64,000 bases of DNA from Symsagittifera roscoffensis. Lineage: Eukaryota > Xenacoelomorpha > Acoela > Convolutidae. The notes below the pieces were generated by a model, which was not told the DNA's origin, ran no database searches, and saw nothing but the letters and a program-made list of their open reading frames with translations. Shown one piece after another: positions 21,725 through 33,700 of the stretch. The position numbers were made by a program, and so were the translations under genes. How positions within the stretch are numbered: the first letter of the stretch is position 1; the number at the start of each line of letters is the position of its first letter. The DNA is taken from positions 12,493,989-12,557,988 of the forward strand of contig NC_087064.1 in NCBI RefSeq assembly GCF_963678635.1, in the 5' to 3' direction.

Positions 21725-24700
21725 ATGAGTGTTTTGATAGAGACCACCATAGGTGACTTGGTGGTAGACTTGTTTGTGGAAGAGAGACCGAGGTCATGTC
21801 TCAACTTCCTCAAACTGTGCAAGACGAAGTACTACAACTTCTGCTCCTTCCATTACCTAAAGAGAAACTTCATAGCCCAGACAGGCGATCCCACCGGGAG
21901 GGGCGAGGGAGGGGAATCCATTTTTGCACAGGTGTACGGCCCACAGGTAAGTCGTCACAAAGATATTAGCTCTGAGCTGATCGGAAATTAAAAGCAGTCC
22001 CCAGTACAAGAACGAAGTGATTTTGACTTGAAAAGACGATGATTTTTTCTTTTTTTTCAAGAATAAAGTCATAAATTTTGTTCACGCTCAAATTTGATTT
22101 TCGCAGTTTGATGTCTGAGTTCTTTTAAGTTCAGGGAATTTCAAAGGGTTTTAACGTGTTATATTGTATTTTTCGAAAGTTGAAATTTTTGTTCTGTTAC
22201 ACTTTTTCAACCACCAGTTGGTTGTTTCAAAATTAAGCATCAAGTATTCACTTTTCAACATCGAAAAAGCAATTGAATGTTGATGTTTTAACCAAATGTG
22301 GCCGAATACAAAAATTCTTATAGCTTTCGTATTCCATGAAATTTTTCATAAATTTTGTTTGCGTAAAGAAAAATAAATTAGTTGTATCCGTTGCATAATC
22401 GCGTATTTCAAATTTTTCAGGCCGTACATTTTGAGGGCGAGATCAAACCCCGTCTTAAACACGTGAACAAAGGCACAGTGTCCATGGTGAATCGAGCCAA
22501 TGTTGCTTCCCAGTTCTTCATCACACTGGGGGTTGATTTGGACTACTTGGATGAGACACACGTTGTGATAGGTCAAGTGGAGGAGGGCATGGAGGTATTG
22601 GAGAAGATGAATGAAGTGCTCACCGACGAAGAGAACAGACCTTATCAGGTATCACTCTTAGACATAGCTGCTCCTTTCAATTTGTTTCCTGTTTCGGACT
22701 CGATGATTTAGTACCCAGAAGTAGCGGAAATAGAAGCGATTGATAAATATGGGTGTCCGAATCTGCTAGCTGCAGAACTCGATTTCTTGAATTTTGATAC
22801 TTGGCATTCATCAACCGCTTTCCATTTACTGGAAACATTGCGATTTGTAAAACGGAAACATGTCTTCACATCATAGCAAAAATTAGTTTTTTATTGGGTT
22901 GATGTAATTTATTTTGGTATTTTGTGATTTTCTAAGACTTGTGAGTCTGATTAATGCAAGAATAGTCCAGTTATTTTTTGTTTCTGATAAGGAGCATATT
23001 AAGATGTCTTGGATATGTTTACAGGACATCCGCATCAGCCACACAGTGATACTTGAGGACCCCTTTGAGGACCCTGGATCTCTCAGAGTCCCCAGCAGAA
23101 GTCCCAGTCCCTCAAGGGAGGTGATGGAGAGTGAGCGGATGTGTGTTGAGGACGAGATAGAGGAGGAGAGGGCCAAGACGAAGGAGGAGTTGGAGGAGGA
23201 GTACAGGGAGAAGGAGGCCAGGGCACAGGCTCAGGTAGGAGCAGTCTTCAAAATTTCCTTGGTCAAAATCATAATTTTTGTCAGATTTGCAGCATCATCT
23301 AGTTCCATAGTGGATTACATACGGGTATCTGCAATTATGCCTTTTCCGGTTAAAAAGGCATTTAATAACTATTTGCTTTCAACAAAATATTGTGAAATTT
23401 AATTTTCAAGAGTAATTTTATGAGATTTCGTGTGATTTTTAGATTTCAGGGTTTCCTTCCAGGATTATCGTTCTTTGACTTCATATGACTTGAATACGTT
23501 TTTGGAATCGCGAAAACCATACCAAGGAATAAATACAATTAAATTAGCGGAAACGTTCCGCGTGGCAATGTAAGATTCACGTATCATCGCCAAGTTAACA
23601 TATATTTTTTTATTTTAGGTGCTGGAGATGTTAGGAGATCTGCCGAGTGCCGATGTGAGACCTCCCGAAAATGTTTTGTTCGTGTGTAAACTGAACCCAG
23701 CCACTTGCTCCGAGGACCTTCACATAATCTTCAGCCGCTTCGGTGAGATCCTCAGCTGCGAGGTCATCCGAGACTGGAAGACGGGAAACTCACTTCAGTA
23801 TGCATTCATCGAGTTCGACAAGGTAAGCTATAATTAGGGATCCACCAAATGACCAAACCGACTGATTGAAATAAGAAACGAACCAAAGCCCCATTCAAAA
23901 CTCGATCAGTCTAACTTCGCGATGACAAATTTCGCGTGAATTGAACTGATTTATGTTCGATTTAAAATGTCTGTTGTAAGCAAAATTTAAAAGTTAATGA
24001 TGTGGTAAGCGAGAGTCGTGGTTCAAGTTTTGTCATCAAGAATTTGCCAATCTTTTTGTTTCTTTTTTAATAGTTTGTTTTTATTTGTGCTAACAAAATG
24101 CAATTTTGGTTGGCACAAATGCTGCTGTTACAAATGTTTTGAAAGCGTTCTAAAATATCATTTCGTTTCGTTTAGCAAGAGGACTGCGAGAAGGCTTACT
24201 TCAAAATGGACAATGTCTTAATAGACGACAGACGCATACACGTTGACTTCAGTCAGAGTGTAGCCAAGGCCAGGTGGCAACAATTCATTAGACAAAGAAA
24301 CAACACCAAGGGAGGAAATGCAGGGGTGAATGGTGGAGAAATGGGCGGGGAAAATAAAACGAGGAAGCTAGCGAGTGCTCTGAGCGACGACGAGACGGAA
24401 AAACGACCAACAGAGAAACGCGAAAAAGTTGAGAAGAAACATAAAAAGAAAACTTTGACACCAGAAAGGATAGACAAAAGAAAATATGAAAATAGAAATG
24501 GCTCAAGACATCACGATTTCAGAAATGTTATTTGTGAATCTGTAAGAGAAGTTGAAAAAGATTTTCAAGCAAATAAGAAATCAAGAAATAAATTGTCAGT
24601 ACCTGCATCGAACAGTGAATTAAATAGGAGTGATGAATCATCAAGAGGCTCCGAAAAGAAGCTCAAGTATAAAAGAAAAGAGAGCTCGAGGTCAATTTCA

Positions 24701-24856
24701 CGCTCAGAACACGAAACAAGTCGAAGGAGAGATAGGTCGTCTGAAAATGAGGTCAAGCGGTACAATGAAAGTAAAAGGAGCAAGCATTCGTCTTCAATTC
24801 AATCTTGGAACAGGCACAGAAGTGGCCATGGACATAAAAGAGATACAAATAGATGA
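21725..24856 (+). CDS. PPIL4: Peptidyl-prolyl cis-trans isomerase-like 4 (cyclophilin + RRM)
   Basis: Exons 21725-21946, 22421-22648, 23025-23234, 23619-23822 and 24176-24856 are all phase 0 and give 514 residues (human PPIL4 has 492). PPIL4 is a nuclear, spliceosome-associated cyclophilin. The start [17 protein letters not shown] matches the family start, so the in-frame upstream codons are not used. The cyclophilin domain covers about residues 1-165 with [27 protein letters not shown] and SQFFIT. A linker with [17 protein letters not shown] and [20 protein letters not shown] follows. The RRM spans about 239-316, with RNP2 VLFVCKL and RNP1-like LQYAFIEF, then [20 protein letters not shown]. 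The tail (about 330-514) is Lys/Arg/Glu/Ser-rich, typical of splicing factors. A polyadenylation hexamer is at 25090. No lesion is seen. Confidence 0.96.
22030..22230 (+). repeat. Dispersed repeat family R1, short copy in PPIL4 intron 1
   Basis: The T-run with caag, 'taaattttgttcacgctcaa', 'gattttcgcagtttgatg' and 'tttcaaccaccagttggttg' follow R1 order in shortened form. Confidence 0.45.
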
Positions 24857-25089
24857 TAGGGCTTCGGTATCTATTTTTTGGTATCCATAACTACAAGGCA
24901 AGGCCTGCCTGCAACTGCTGCTTATTAAGACGAGATCTAAGGCCAGTATATGCTGAGAAAGCTCAGCAGTGCAGTTGATGATGGCAACGTGATGGCTACA
25001 AATGCTACTAAAAGGGCTCATTCGTAATTTTGACAGCCATAGCTTTCAGTGGCAGCTAGCTTTTCATTTTACAAACTGATTTGTTTTCA

Positions 25090-25095
25090 AATAAA
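25090..25095 (+). other. Polyadenylation signal AATAAA of PPIL4
   Basis: Canonical hexamer 233 bases after the PPIL4 stop codon. Confidence 0.5.
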
Positions 25096-25514
25096 TTCAA
25101 GATAAAAATTCAAGATGTTTTAACTTTGAGTGATGCATAACAGTATTTTTTTCGATTCAAAGGATTCAAACAAATAAGTAGAGAAGTAAACGATTCTCCG
25201 TTAATCATGTCTTCTAAATGTTTTTTCCTTAAGCTGTGGTGCTGTTGTTTATTTTATTTTTTTCAAGTTATGGCATTCTTTTTGGCATGGCAACATTCAT
25301 TTTTTGATGACAAGGTCTTAATGAATGAGGTTTTGTACTTTTTATTGATATTTGTTATAGCGATAAAAAGGAGTTGTTCATGCTCAAATTTGATTTTTGC
25401 TACTTGACTTTTGATTTCTGAAGCTCAATTCAATTAATTGCTAAATTGAAGGCTGATAAAAACATCATGTTCTCCAATAATTCCCATGACTTCAATTTCC
25501 AGTCATTTGTTGTA

Positions 25515-26230
25515 ATACAACTAGCGAGCAGCGTAGTGTATTATTACGAACCTTCTTTTTTTCTAACCTAACTCGCAACTAAAAGTTTTCATTAAAAGTT
25601 CAATTATTTGGTGGCACTTATGCCAAATCACGATCTGTAGCATTGGAAGTTTCATAACATCTGTTATCTGATTCATCTGTTATCTGTGTTTCGAGACCTA
25701 ATGCGAGGCTTATTTCTACATTTTTATTTCCTACGTTTATTCTGGGGCCACTTTTGGTGCACTCTTAGGGTTTTTTGATAGCATATGCTTTGAGATTTGA
25801 ATAAGAAAATGTTAACACAGTTGATACATTTTCAATTCAACAAATGAACCGAAAAAAGCTATTTGCTTCACACGACACAGGAAAAATAAAAACTCGATAC
25901 ATACATCTGGTTTTATGCTTTAAAATTTGTCAAATGCAAAGTTTGTTTGGATGCCTTCAGCTTGTTATATTCCAAATTTTCACTGCAAAATTGAGTCTTT
26001 TTGTATTTGGTGCCACTTTTTAGCATATGTAGCTGCTTTATTCGTGACTAGTGTTTGTCGGCGGCTAAGCGTGCTTGACTGAGTGGATAGTGTGTGAGAC
26101 GCAATATCTCTTGATTGCAGTAGGGCGCAGATCGAATCCTAGATCTAGGAGATTAAGAGTCTTATTTTGAGTCCTATTTCAGTTTTTTTTCTTTTGTTTT
26201 TTCTAGAGCTGGTTTTTCACGTTTGTTAAT
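25515..26230 (+). mobile_element. tRNA-derived SINE family A, head and core separated
   Basis: The head 'gcgagcagcgtagtgtatta' with 'ttctaacctaactcgcaact' is at 25519-25580. The tRNA-like core lies at about 26050-26160, with A-box-like 'ttgactgagtggatagtg' and B-box-like 'cagatcgaatcctag', followed by 'tctagagctggtttttcacg'. The greater spacing than in other copies suggests an insertion or two overlapping copies. Confidence 0.5.
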
Positions 26231-26329
26231 TTGGAGCATAGTGTCAAACTACGATGTTCTTTTTTTTCAATCTAAGTTGCAAATATAAGTGTTCATTTAT
26301 GCTGTTGCTGTAATGCAGGTTATCAATAG

Positions 26330-26530
26330 AGCGTGTTTAAGAGTTGTAGTTTTTTTTCAAGAAAATTGTTGAAATTTGTTCACGCTAAAATCTGATTATT
26401 TGCGGTTTGATTTGAAATTTCTTTTCAAGTTTACTTCTTTTTTGTTGGAAGGAAAGCAAACTTCACTATCGAACAGCAAAATTGTAAACGTCACGTAAAT
26501 TCTTCATTTATAATAACGGATCTTATGAAA
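26330..26530 (+). repeat. Dispersed repeat family R1, short copy
   Basis: Contains 'tttttttcaagaaaattg', 'gttcacgctaaaatctgatt', 'gcggtttgatttgaaatttc' and 'gaaagcaaacttcactatcg' in R1 order. Confidence 0.5.
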
Positions 26531-26539
26531 GAAAGTTTA

Positions 26540-27190
26540 ATGGGATTTGTTTTGTTTGAGATGCCTTGGAAAATTTTGGTCAGTTTTGCATATGGTTTTT
26601 CTTGAAAACTACTACACGGACTTATTGTTTGTATGTGCCTATGGAAAGACCGGCTACGCCACTATGTGTCTGCAAATCACGTTTTGTACGTTCTACGGCC
26701 TTCGAATATTTCAGTGTTGGGGTTTTTTATATTTTTTAATGCAAATTGTGAGATTAAAAGTTCAATTGATAGAGCTAGTCATGAGTATCTCTCCTGCATA
26801 AAACGTTAATCTCTTATATTAGTAGAAAACATTTAATGCGCTATAAAGCGTTCAAATGTTGATAACTTGACGGCTTTTTGGAAACTTTTTCCTATAACTA
26901 CCATGTCAAATCCGAGATTGAGAGTTCAATCATCGAACAGGTGGTAGAAATATGCGACTAAGGGTTCAACTGATAAAAAGAGGTAGGGATCTTTCCTGCA
27001 TAATTGGTTCAATCACTTTTCTTTAAAAAAGCCAGCATAGCCTTGAGAAATATTCAAAAAAAATTACCCAGCCAAATCTTCAGTTGAGGTTGAGGTTTCA
27101 ATCGAACGAACAAGCTGACTAGTTTTCCCTGAATAAGCCGCGACCATCTAATTTTGGTAGAGAAATTAGTAAACCTCTCACTCTCGAGGT
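26540..27190. repeat. Diverged satellite-like repeats
   Basis: Repeated phrases related to the 7550-9010 array: 'accggctacgccactatg' near 26650, 'agttcaattgatagagct', 'ttcctataactaccatgtc', 'gagattgagagttcaatc' near 26920 and 'gttgaggtttcaatcgaac' near 27090. Confidence 0.45.
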
Positions 27191-28048
27191 GCGTGGTTTG
27201 CATCTAATTTAACTTTTTCTTTCCTAATTTTGCTTTTCCTAATTTTTACAAAGGACTTTTTCCCTTAGTTTTTTTTCTCGCGTTGTTAGAGTAGTTTGTG
27301 CCGTGTTTCTATTGTGTAATGTAAGCGGAGTTCAGCTTTGCCTTCGTGTAAAATGGTTAAATATTCCCTTATATTGCAACTGCCTGCGGTCAACGAGTTT
27401 TCTTTTCGAGTTGTTTTCAGCCGTTTTCAGGAAGTCTTAATTAATTTGTACGATAGTGAATAGGAAGGTGTTCATTATATATCTTGAAAGTTTAAGTGAC
27501 CGTGTTTGACCCATGATTCGACTTGGTTTCGAAGAAGCCTTAATCGAACGTCACTATTTTGGTCAAAGACTGTTAATTGTTTGACTTTTGTCGAGCACCT
27601 TAGCCCGATAAATCAATTATTTTGAAGGTTATTGACTTCAAATGTTGGGAATGTTTGCGCTAAAGTTTAATGTCTAGCCAGAATTCATGCTAAGCTCAAA
27701 ATAAATTACTGCTGATTATTTTGATCTGAAATTTAATTCGACTTGGTTTGTTGTTTTTTGAATACTAGAAAGTAGGATTTGTCTGAAACATTTTATTTCA
27801 TTTTTTCAATCTTATCAGACACTCCTTGCAAACTTGAAAGTTCAATTCTAGTTTGTATTTCGAGACAAATAAACGATTTCTTTGCCGACAATCCGGCGGT
27901 AGCAAATATTTAAAAGCTGAAGTCCCGGGTGTTTGATTTTGGTTAATATAGGAAAGATCGTTTGATAAGATAGAGATTTGAAAGAATTCAAGTTTTCCTA
28001 GTTTGGTTATAATTAATTGATTGAATCGCATTTTGAGTTGGCGTTAAA

Positions 28049-31000
28049 ATGAAGATCGCCCTAGCAAGCAATTTAGTCCTGATAATTTTTGTTTCGTTTT
28101 TGCCGTCAATCAGCTCACGAGAGTGCATGGGAACTTCTGATAAGTTCAGCGGTGTTGTAAACGGAATCACAAAACCATACTGTCGTTTGAGACTGAAATA
28201 TCACAGAGAAGGGCGAAATTCTACGGATACATATATTACGGAAATGAATGATTGACATCGATAACAAATCAAGCAATTGTTTTGTAGAAGTACCATTTCA
28301 ATTTTTTCCAACCTAACTAACAATTGTGTTCGATTTTCTGCCCCCGCTTGCCATTTTGTGCTCTTATTTGCGAATGCAGCTTTGCCTCTTTTTTATTAAA
28401 ATAATCCAGTCAGCGGGTTTTTTTTATTAAAATGCTACATCAGTAGCGACTTCAATTTTCTGTACGCTGGCGAATAGCAAGCGTTATCATATATTGGAGC
28501 TTAGACTTTTTTCCAAGTAAACAACTTGTCTCACAAAATTTTATTTCTCAATTTTGTTGTTTCGTCCGTCACCCAACAGGAAAACGTCTACGTTTATGAC
28601 TTTTTGCAGGTTAACAACTTGATTATTACGCTTGCGATTAGCACGCGTTATCAAATCCGAATATAGACGTTTTTCGGGTTAACACCGTTTTGAACAGGAT
28701 CACTTGGTATCTTGGTTCATAATGAATTCAAATTTCTAAGCGTCTCCGGCACACTAAGTCTGGAGGTACCGAATATGCCTGGGACGTCAAACGTCCTGGG
28801 TTCAAATGTGACCAGGACCTGTTTTGTTTTTCAAACGGAAAAACTCCGTTTCAAAAAAATTGTCGTCTTCTCATTTGTCTGCTCATGTTTTGTCGGTTTA
28901 GTTGCCACATTTCAGAAGTTTTCGCTGTATGCAGTTTTCATTGTTTTTGCTTATTATATTTTCTTTTACTCCTGCAATTTGTAATTCTACTAGTCTCGAC
29001 TTCGTATATATATTTTTTCGCTCAAAAAAGTTTCGACCTATGGTGTTTTATTCAGTCAAATTTCGATTTTTTTACTAAACGTTTTTTACAATTTTTTAAT
29101 ACCATCTGAAAATTTTTCTTGTCTTGAGCTAAAATCCTAAAAATCCAACTGATCGTTTTTTGAAAAGTTGTGGGGTTTGAAAATGACCAATTCGGCCCAA
29201 TTTGGTATAATCAACGCGATATGTTTTTAACTAGCTTTTAACAGAACTAACGCGCTCATAACAAAATTAAGCGGCTTTTAAGTCATTTCAAATTGAATTG
29301 AGGCCTGAATTTGGGTCTTTATAATGCCATACAAGATCCTAAATACATCCTTATCGATTTTTCCAAGCAAAAATTTTTTCTTCGTATTTATGGGCATTAG
29401 GGACTTTCGGGGATTCGCGCTGGCATACAAACTGACTCGTTCATTTATTAGTTCGATACGAGACGCTTAATACGTACCTTTTTACTTTACCTAGCATATG
29501 GGGTATAAAATGAACAATAAAAATACAGATATATATTTTTTCGATTATCATTTTCTTGAACTGAAATTTTTTTAACGGCTTTAAAGGGCAGTCGGAACAT
29601 GCGGGACTTTGCCTTGATATACGAGCAGTCTTTATTGCTTTTGTACAGTAAGTGCTGCATCTCCTCTTTGTGTAGAGTTGCTGCTCTTATGAATGTGATA
29701 AATTTTATAATTTCTGAAAGTTACTGATTGTTAGCTATGTGTATATCCTGAATTTCGATCTTGAGGGAGCTCAAAATGCACGCACATCTATGGGAACCTT
29801 GAGATCGCTCATATCTTCGAACCCGATAACGAAACATACAGTTTTGATTTTCTCAGCGAAGTGAGGGAAATTTCTGGCTACCTACTGATTCGCAATGTAC
29901 GTTTGGCTCGTTTTGTGCTCCCAAATTTGGTAATAGTGAGAGGAGAAAGTTTGCTTTCATGCTCGTACAGAAAAAGGCAACAATGCTCTTTTTATGTTCA
30001 TGACGGCGATTCTGATGTTCATTCAAGGCATGCTCGCTTAAAATTTCTGTCTTTTCCGAAGTTAAAAGAAATCAGTCGAGGCGGAGTCATGATTAGCGCA
30101 AGTGAGTTATGCTTTGTACACTTGATAAATTTCACGGACATCATGCAAAGTGGCCCTTCTGATGAGTTCCCTCTGATATTATCGAATTCAGGTAACTCAG
30201 AGCGCTGTAAACGTTTGATTGGAGAAGGTAAAATAATGTGTGGTTATGAGGAATTGAACGCTACAACTGTAATTCCTGCGAACACATCGTTAGCTGAGAA
30301 ATCTAGCTTGGACCCGCGACCAGTTTGCAAGTCTGGACATTGCTGGGGACCCAAAAGGGAAGATTGTCAGACCTTGACGCGTTTGGTTTGCAGTGATAAA
30401 TGCAAGAGACCTGGAGCCCTGGGCGGAAGGTGTTTCGGGCCCAGTGACTCGGAGTGTTGTGACGAGGACTGTTCGGCTGGATGTTCAGGGAACTTCAAAT
30501 CCGAATGCAACGCTTGCAAGTACCTAAAGTCCGATGACAATTGTGTAAAGATGTGTCTTGATGACCTTCCTCGGGAATCAGGTGAAATGCCAGTGACTTA
30601 TGAGAACCAGAGGATGTATGCATATCATTACGAATGTTTATCGCAGTGTCCACTAGGAACATATGCTTACGAGTCCGATTCATTGAATAAGAAGTGCGTC
30701 ATAAGTTGCGGACCAGGGAACTCAATTCAGGGAAACAAGTGTGTACCATGTGGCGAGAATTGTTCGGTTGACGGAGTTTGTGCTGTTGATGATTTCAGAG
30801 TGCGCTACTTTATTTTTGATACTCCATTTTTCAAAACAAAACAGAAAAGTCACCAGGAACGCGGTTTGATATTATCCGATGTTTGTCATTTTCATAAGAA
30901 AGTCCATACCGGGTATTTTTCTTCGCTAGCTTGAAAAAAAATACCAATAATGGAAGCGGTTTTTTTCAAGATTTTTTTGTCGGAAAGGTTTCGCATAATA

Positions 31001-32876
31001 GGAGTTACCCGGTGATAAATTTAGCCATTTTGTCACCTTTCCTGGTCTTGTTATAAAAGCAAGGTTTTGAAGTATCAAAAATTATGTAACGCAGCAAGTA
31101 CCTGACGAACTTTGTAAACATGAGGACTACGAAAAAATCCTCAGTGCCGAAGATTGCAGGGTTATAAATGGGGACGTAGTGCTGGATAGTTCATTTTGGT
31201 CCGGTGATGTATTTTGCAAAACAAAACCTTTTAATATATCAAAGCTTCATCTGTTTAAAAGTATAAAGGAAATCACTGGATCGCTGCACGTATTAAGGAG
31301 TCCTTTGAGAAACCTCTCTTTCCTGTCAAACTTGGAAGTGATCAGGGGTGAAGGAAACCGAATTAGGGGATCATTTGCTATTTCGGAAAACCATGATCTT
31401 GAATACCTGGGACTTTCTTCCTTGAAAACTATTCAAAAGCTCCCAATCATAAGAGGCCCAAACTTGTGCTATATCAATGAACATATGTTTTCGGATCTGC
31501 TAGATCCGAAATCGAATCTTGATCTGAAATCGAATCAGATCAATTGTTCGATAAACTGGGATTTTCTACCCTCGAAGGAATTTTGTGCGCAGAATCTAGA
31601 AAAGTTTTGTGACAATGAGTGTGCGACAGTTGGTGGCGAGGCCGCTTGTTGGGGTCCTGGGCCCGAAATGTGCTACAAGTGTCGTAATTTCAACTTCAAC
31701 AACAGAACGTGTATATCCGAATGCGATCTAGACTCTAGCTTTGTAGAAGGGAATCTGTGTGAAACGTGCCACAAGGAATGTATTGGGTGCAGTGCTAGGG
31801 TATGTGTTCTAATTTTCTGTTTTACTTTCGTTGAGCAGTTTGATTGCTCTTTCCAATTGATTGTTGAGGGTGTGTAAACTGAGCTTTTTATCGTCATATT
31901 CTGATATCATTTTGAATGATATACTTATGATTCCGGAAATATGACGCTCGGAATCTTCCCAAGCCACGGTAACAAGTATCCTTTTTATTAGCTTGCTTAA
32001 CTTTGTTGCTTAAATAGGTATCAGGAGGGTCCCTATAAGTAACCACCTGAGAGTACAGTGAAATCCTTTTCTTTCAATTTAACATTTTGCTGAAACAATT
32101 TTCGCATGCAAGTAGACTCACGTTGTCATCGCAATGCACCGAAGATAGTATCAGTTATTATAATTATGTACTACGTATGTATAATTAAAATATGTAATTT
32201 ATGTAATATATATGTTATAACTTAATAAATATATATATATATTTATATAAATTTTCTAAAATTTCAGGGACCATTAAACTGCAAGAAGTGTGTTAGTTTC
32301 AACAATAGCGGAGAGTGTGTGAATCAATGCCCTTTGCCCACATTCGCAGATCAGACTAATCGGGAATGCTATCCCTGTTCTAATGTCTGTGAAATAAGCT
32401 GGGGATGTACCGGCAACAGTTCTTCTTTGGGCGCGGGTGGCTGCAACAAATGCAGAGGGGTAGTATTGGTTCATTCGGTTAACGAGACAGCTCAGATGTA
32501 CACTTCAGAATGGGGGAAAAACAATACATGTGTAGCTGTAGATGAACTGCAAGGCCACGGCCAAAACATAACAAAAATGGATAAAACGGGGAATGAAGAT
32601 ACGAGTGATCATGAAGGAACCAATTTTTTCGTTAATTCCGACAATAATGAGATCGACTGTCCTCGAGACTACTTCCCCGCCGAAGCAAATTTTCTGCCTA
32701 GTTTTCCCAAAATGTGCATCAAATGCCATCCGCAGTGCGATGGCTGTTATAAGTTGGGGTCTTCTAGCTGCAAGAAGTGTAAAAATTTCCGACTGAAGGG
32801 TGAATGTGTTGAAAAGTGTGACAGCAGTTATAAAGATATTGACGGCGAGTGTATTCAAAATGTTTTTGTGCCGTAA
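28049..32876 (+). CDS. EGF-receptor-like ectodomain, predicted secreted (no TM or kinase)
   Basis: Four exons are visible: 28049 to an uncertain end (about 28156-28200), about 29765-30799, 31095-31799 and 32268-32876. The last three join in phase 0 with clean splice sites. Exon 1 has a signal peptide and ECMGTSDKF, matching the N-terminus of EGFR/ErbB ectodomains. Exon 2 opens with YGNLEI, continues FLSEVREISGYLLIRN...LVIVRGESLL (L1 domain), then the furin-like Cys-rich domain starting CKSGHCWGPKREDCQ. Exon 3 encodes L2 (IKEITGSLHVL...LSNLEVIRGEG) and starts Cys-rich domain IV (CATVGGEAACWGPGPEMCYKC). Exon 4 continues Cys repeats and ends CDSSYKDIDGECIQNVFVP-stop. No hydrophobic membrane segment or kinase motif follows up to the next gene at 41458. 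Such a protein could bind ligand or receptor as a soluble modulator; that is inference. The exon 1/2 join is unresolved. Confidence 0.85.
28468..28930 (+). mobile_element. tRNA-derived SINE family B-like, within EGFR-like intron 1
   Basis: Two heads in succession ('gcgaatagcaagcgttatca' at 28470 and 'cgcttgcgattagcacgcgt' at 28629) precede a tRNA-like section. Its B-box-like part is 'cctgggttcaaatgtgacc' near 28795, followed by 'aggacctgttttgttttt' and a T-rich tail with 'tgtcggtttagttgccac'. Confidence 0.5.
29105..29640 (+). repeat. Dispersed repeat family R2, diverged copy
   Basis: The order 'ttgtcttgagctaaaat', 'ggggtttgaaaatgacca', 'cccaatttggtataatcaac', 'aatacagatatatattttt', then the end phrase 'aaagggcagtcggaacatgc' with 'gccttgatatacgagcagtc' matches the copies at 35180-35707 and 36765-37258. 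The 5' 'gttccgactttcgtaacg' end is missing. Confidence 0.55.
32230..32250. repeat. Short AT dinucleotide tract
   Basis: A tatatatatata tract sits in the third intron of the EGFR-like gene, just upstream of the acceptor tttcag at 32262-32267. The tract itself has no further feature. Confidence 0.7.
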
Positions 32877-33359
32877 AAACCGTGAGGATGTTGATAAGTG
32901 TATTCTATTGTAACAACTTTTGTATCTCACGGATTTATTAATACAAATTTAAAACACCATTAATGCTCAAACGGTTCACGGTAACTTAAGAAGGGTTATC
33001 AGTTTGAGTTTTTTTTCTCTTAGCTTGATCTAGAAATGAATCAATTGAGCTGAAAAATTAAAAAAAAACAGATAATTTTTTCAGAGAATTTGAGTCTTGA
33101 ATTTTACAAAAAGTTTGATTGTTTTTGCGCTGAAAGATTTTTATAAAACCAATTCTAGTTGACTTATTTGAGTCCAAATGTCCTATTTGCCGTAAGTGAT
33201 TTCTTTATTTTATAGAGCTATAAGATTCACGAAATAACTGCAATGACGAAATAACTGCAATGACTGCAAGACCATTGGCCGAACGATATTTAAAAAAAAT
33301 CATCAAAGTAATTTCCATAATTTCATAATTTCGAGCAAATAAAGAGAGAGCGAGCAGCC

Positions 33360-33700
33360 TTGGAATAGAATTATTACACTCGCGAGTGTAGTGTATTAGT
33401 ATGGACCTTCTTTTTTTCCCAGCGTAACTCGCAAATAAACTCATTTGGTGTCACTTATGCTACAATCACGATCTGTGGCCTCAGAAATTTCAAAGTTTCG
33501 TCCGCTTTTTTGTGGCGAGTGTTTGTGATTTATTACGCGTCCGTGGCTGAGAAGTTAGGATGTGAAATTCCTAGTCTCTAGCGCGTAGGTTCGAAGCCAT
33601 CGCGTGGTAGGTTGATTTAAAATTAATTACAGCCTTATTTCATTTTTAGAGCTGCTTTTTTGGCGTGTTTTCGCTAGTGTTTGCGTCTCGGTGTAGAAGT
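33360..33700 (+). mobile_element. tRNA-derived SINE family A
   Basis: The head starts with the palindrome cactcgcgagtg, then 'tagtgtattagtatggacc' and 'agcgtaactcgcaaataaac'. The tRNA-like core is at 33535-33605 with A-box-like 'cgtggctgagaagttagg' and B-box-like 'gtaggttcgaagccatcg'. The tail 'tagagctgctttttttggcg' ends at about 33700. Confidence 0.65.

Larger units (their letters stand above)
24857..28048. other. Intergenic region between PPIL4 and the EGFR-like gene
   Basis: Contains the PPIL4 3' UTR, a SINE-A copy with a tRNA-like core (25515-26230), an R1 piece (about 26330-26530) and satellite-like repeats (about 26540-27190). From 27200 to 28048 I see no repeat with confidence; this is the likely promoter side of the EGFR-like gene. 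Confidence 0.55.
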
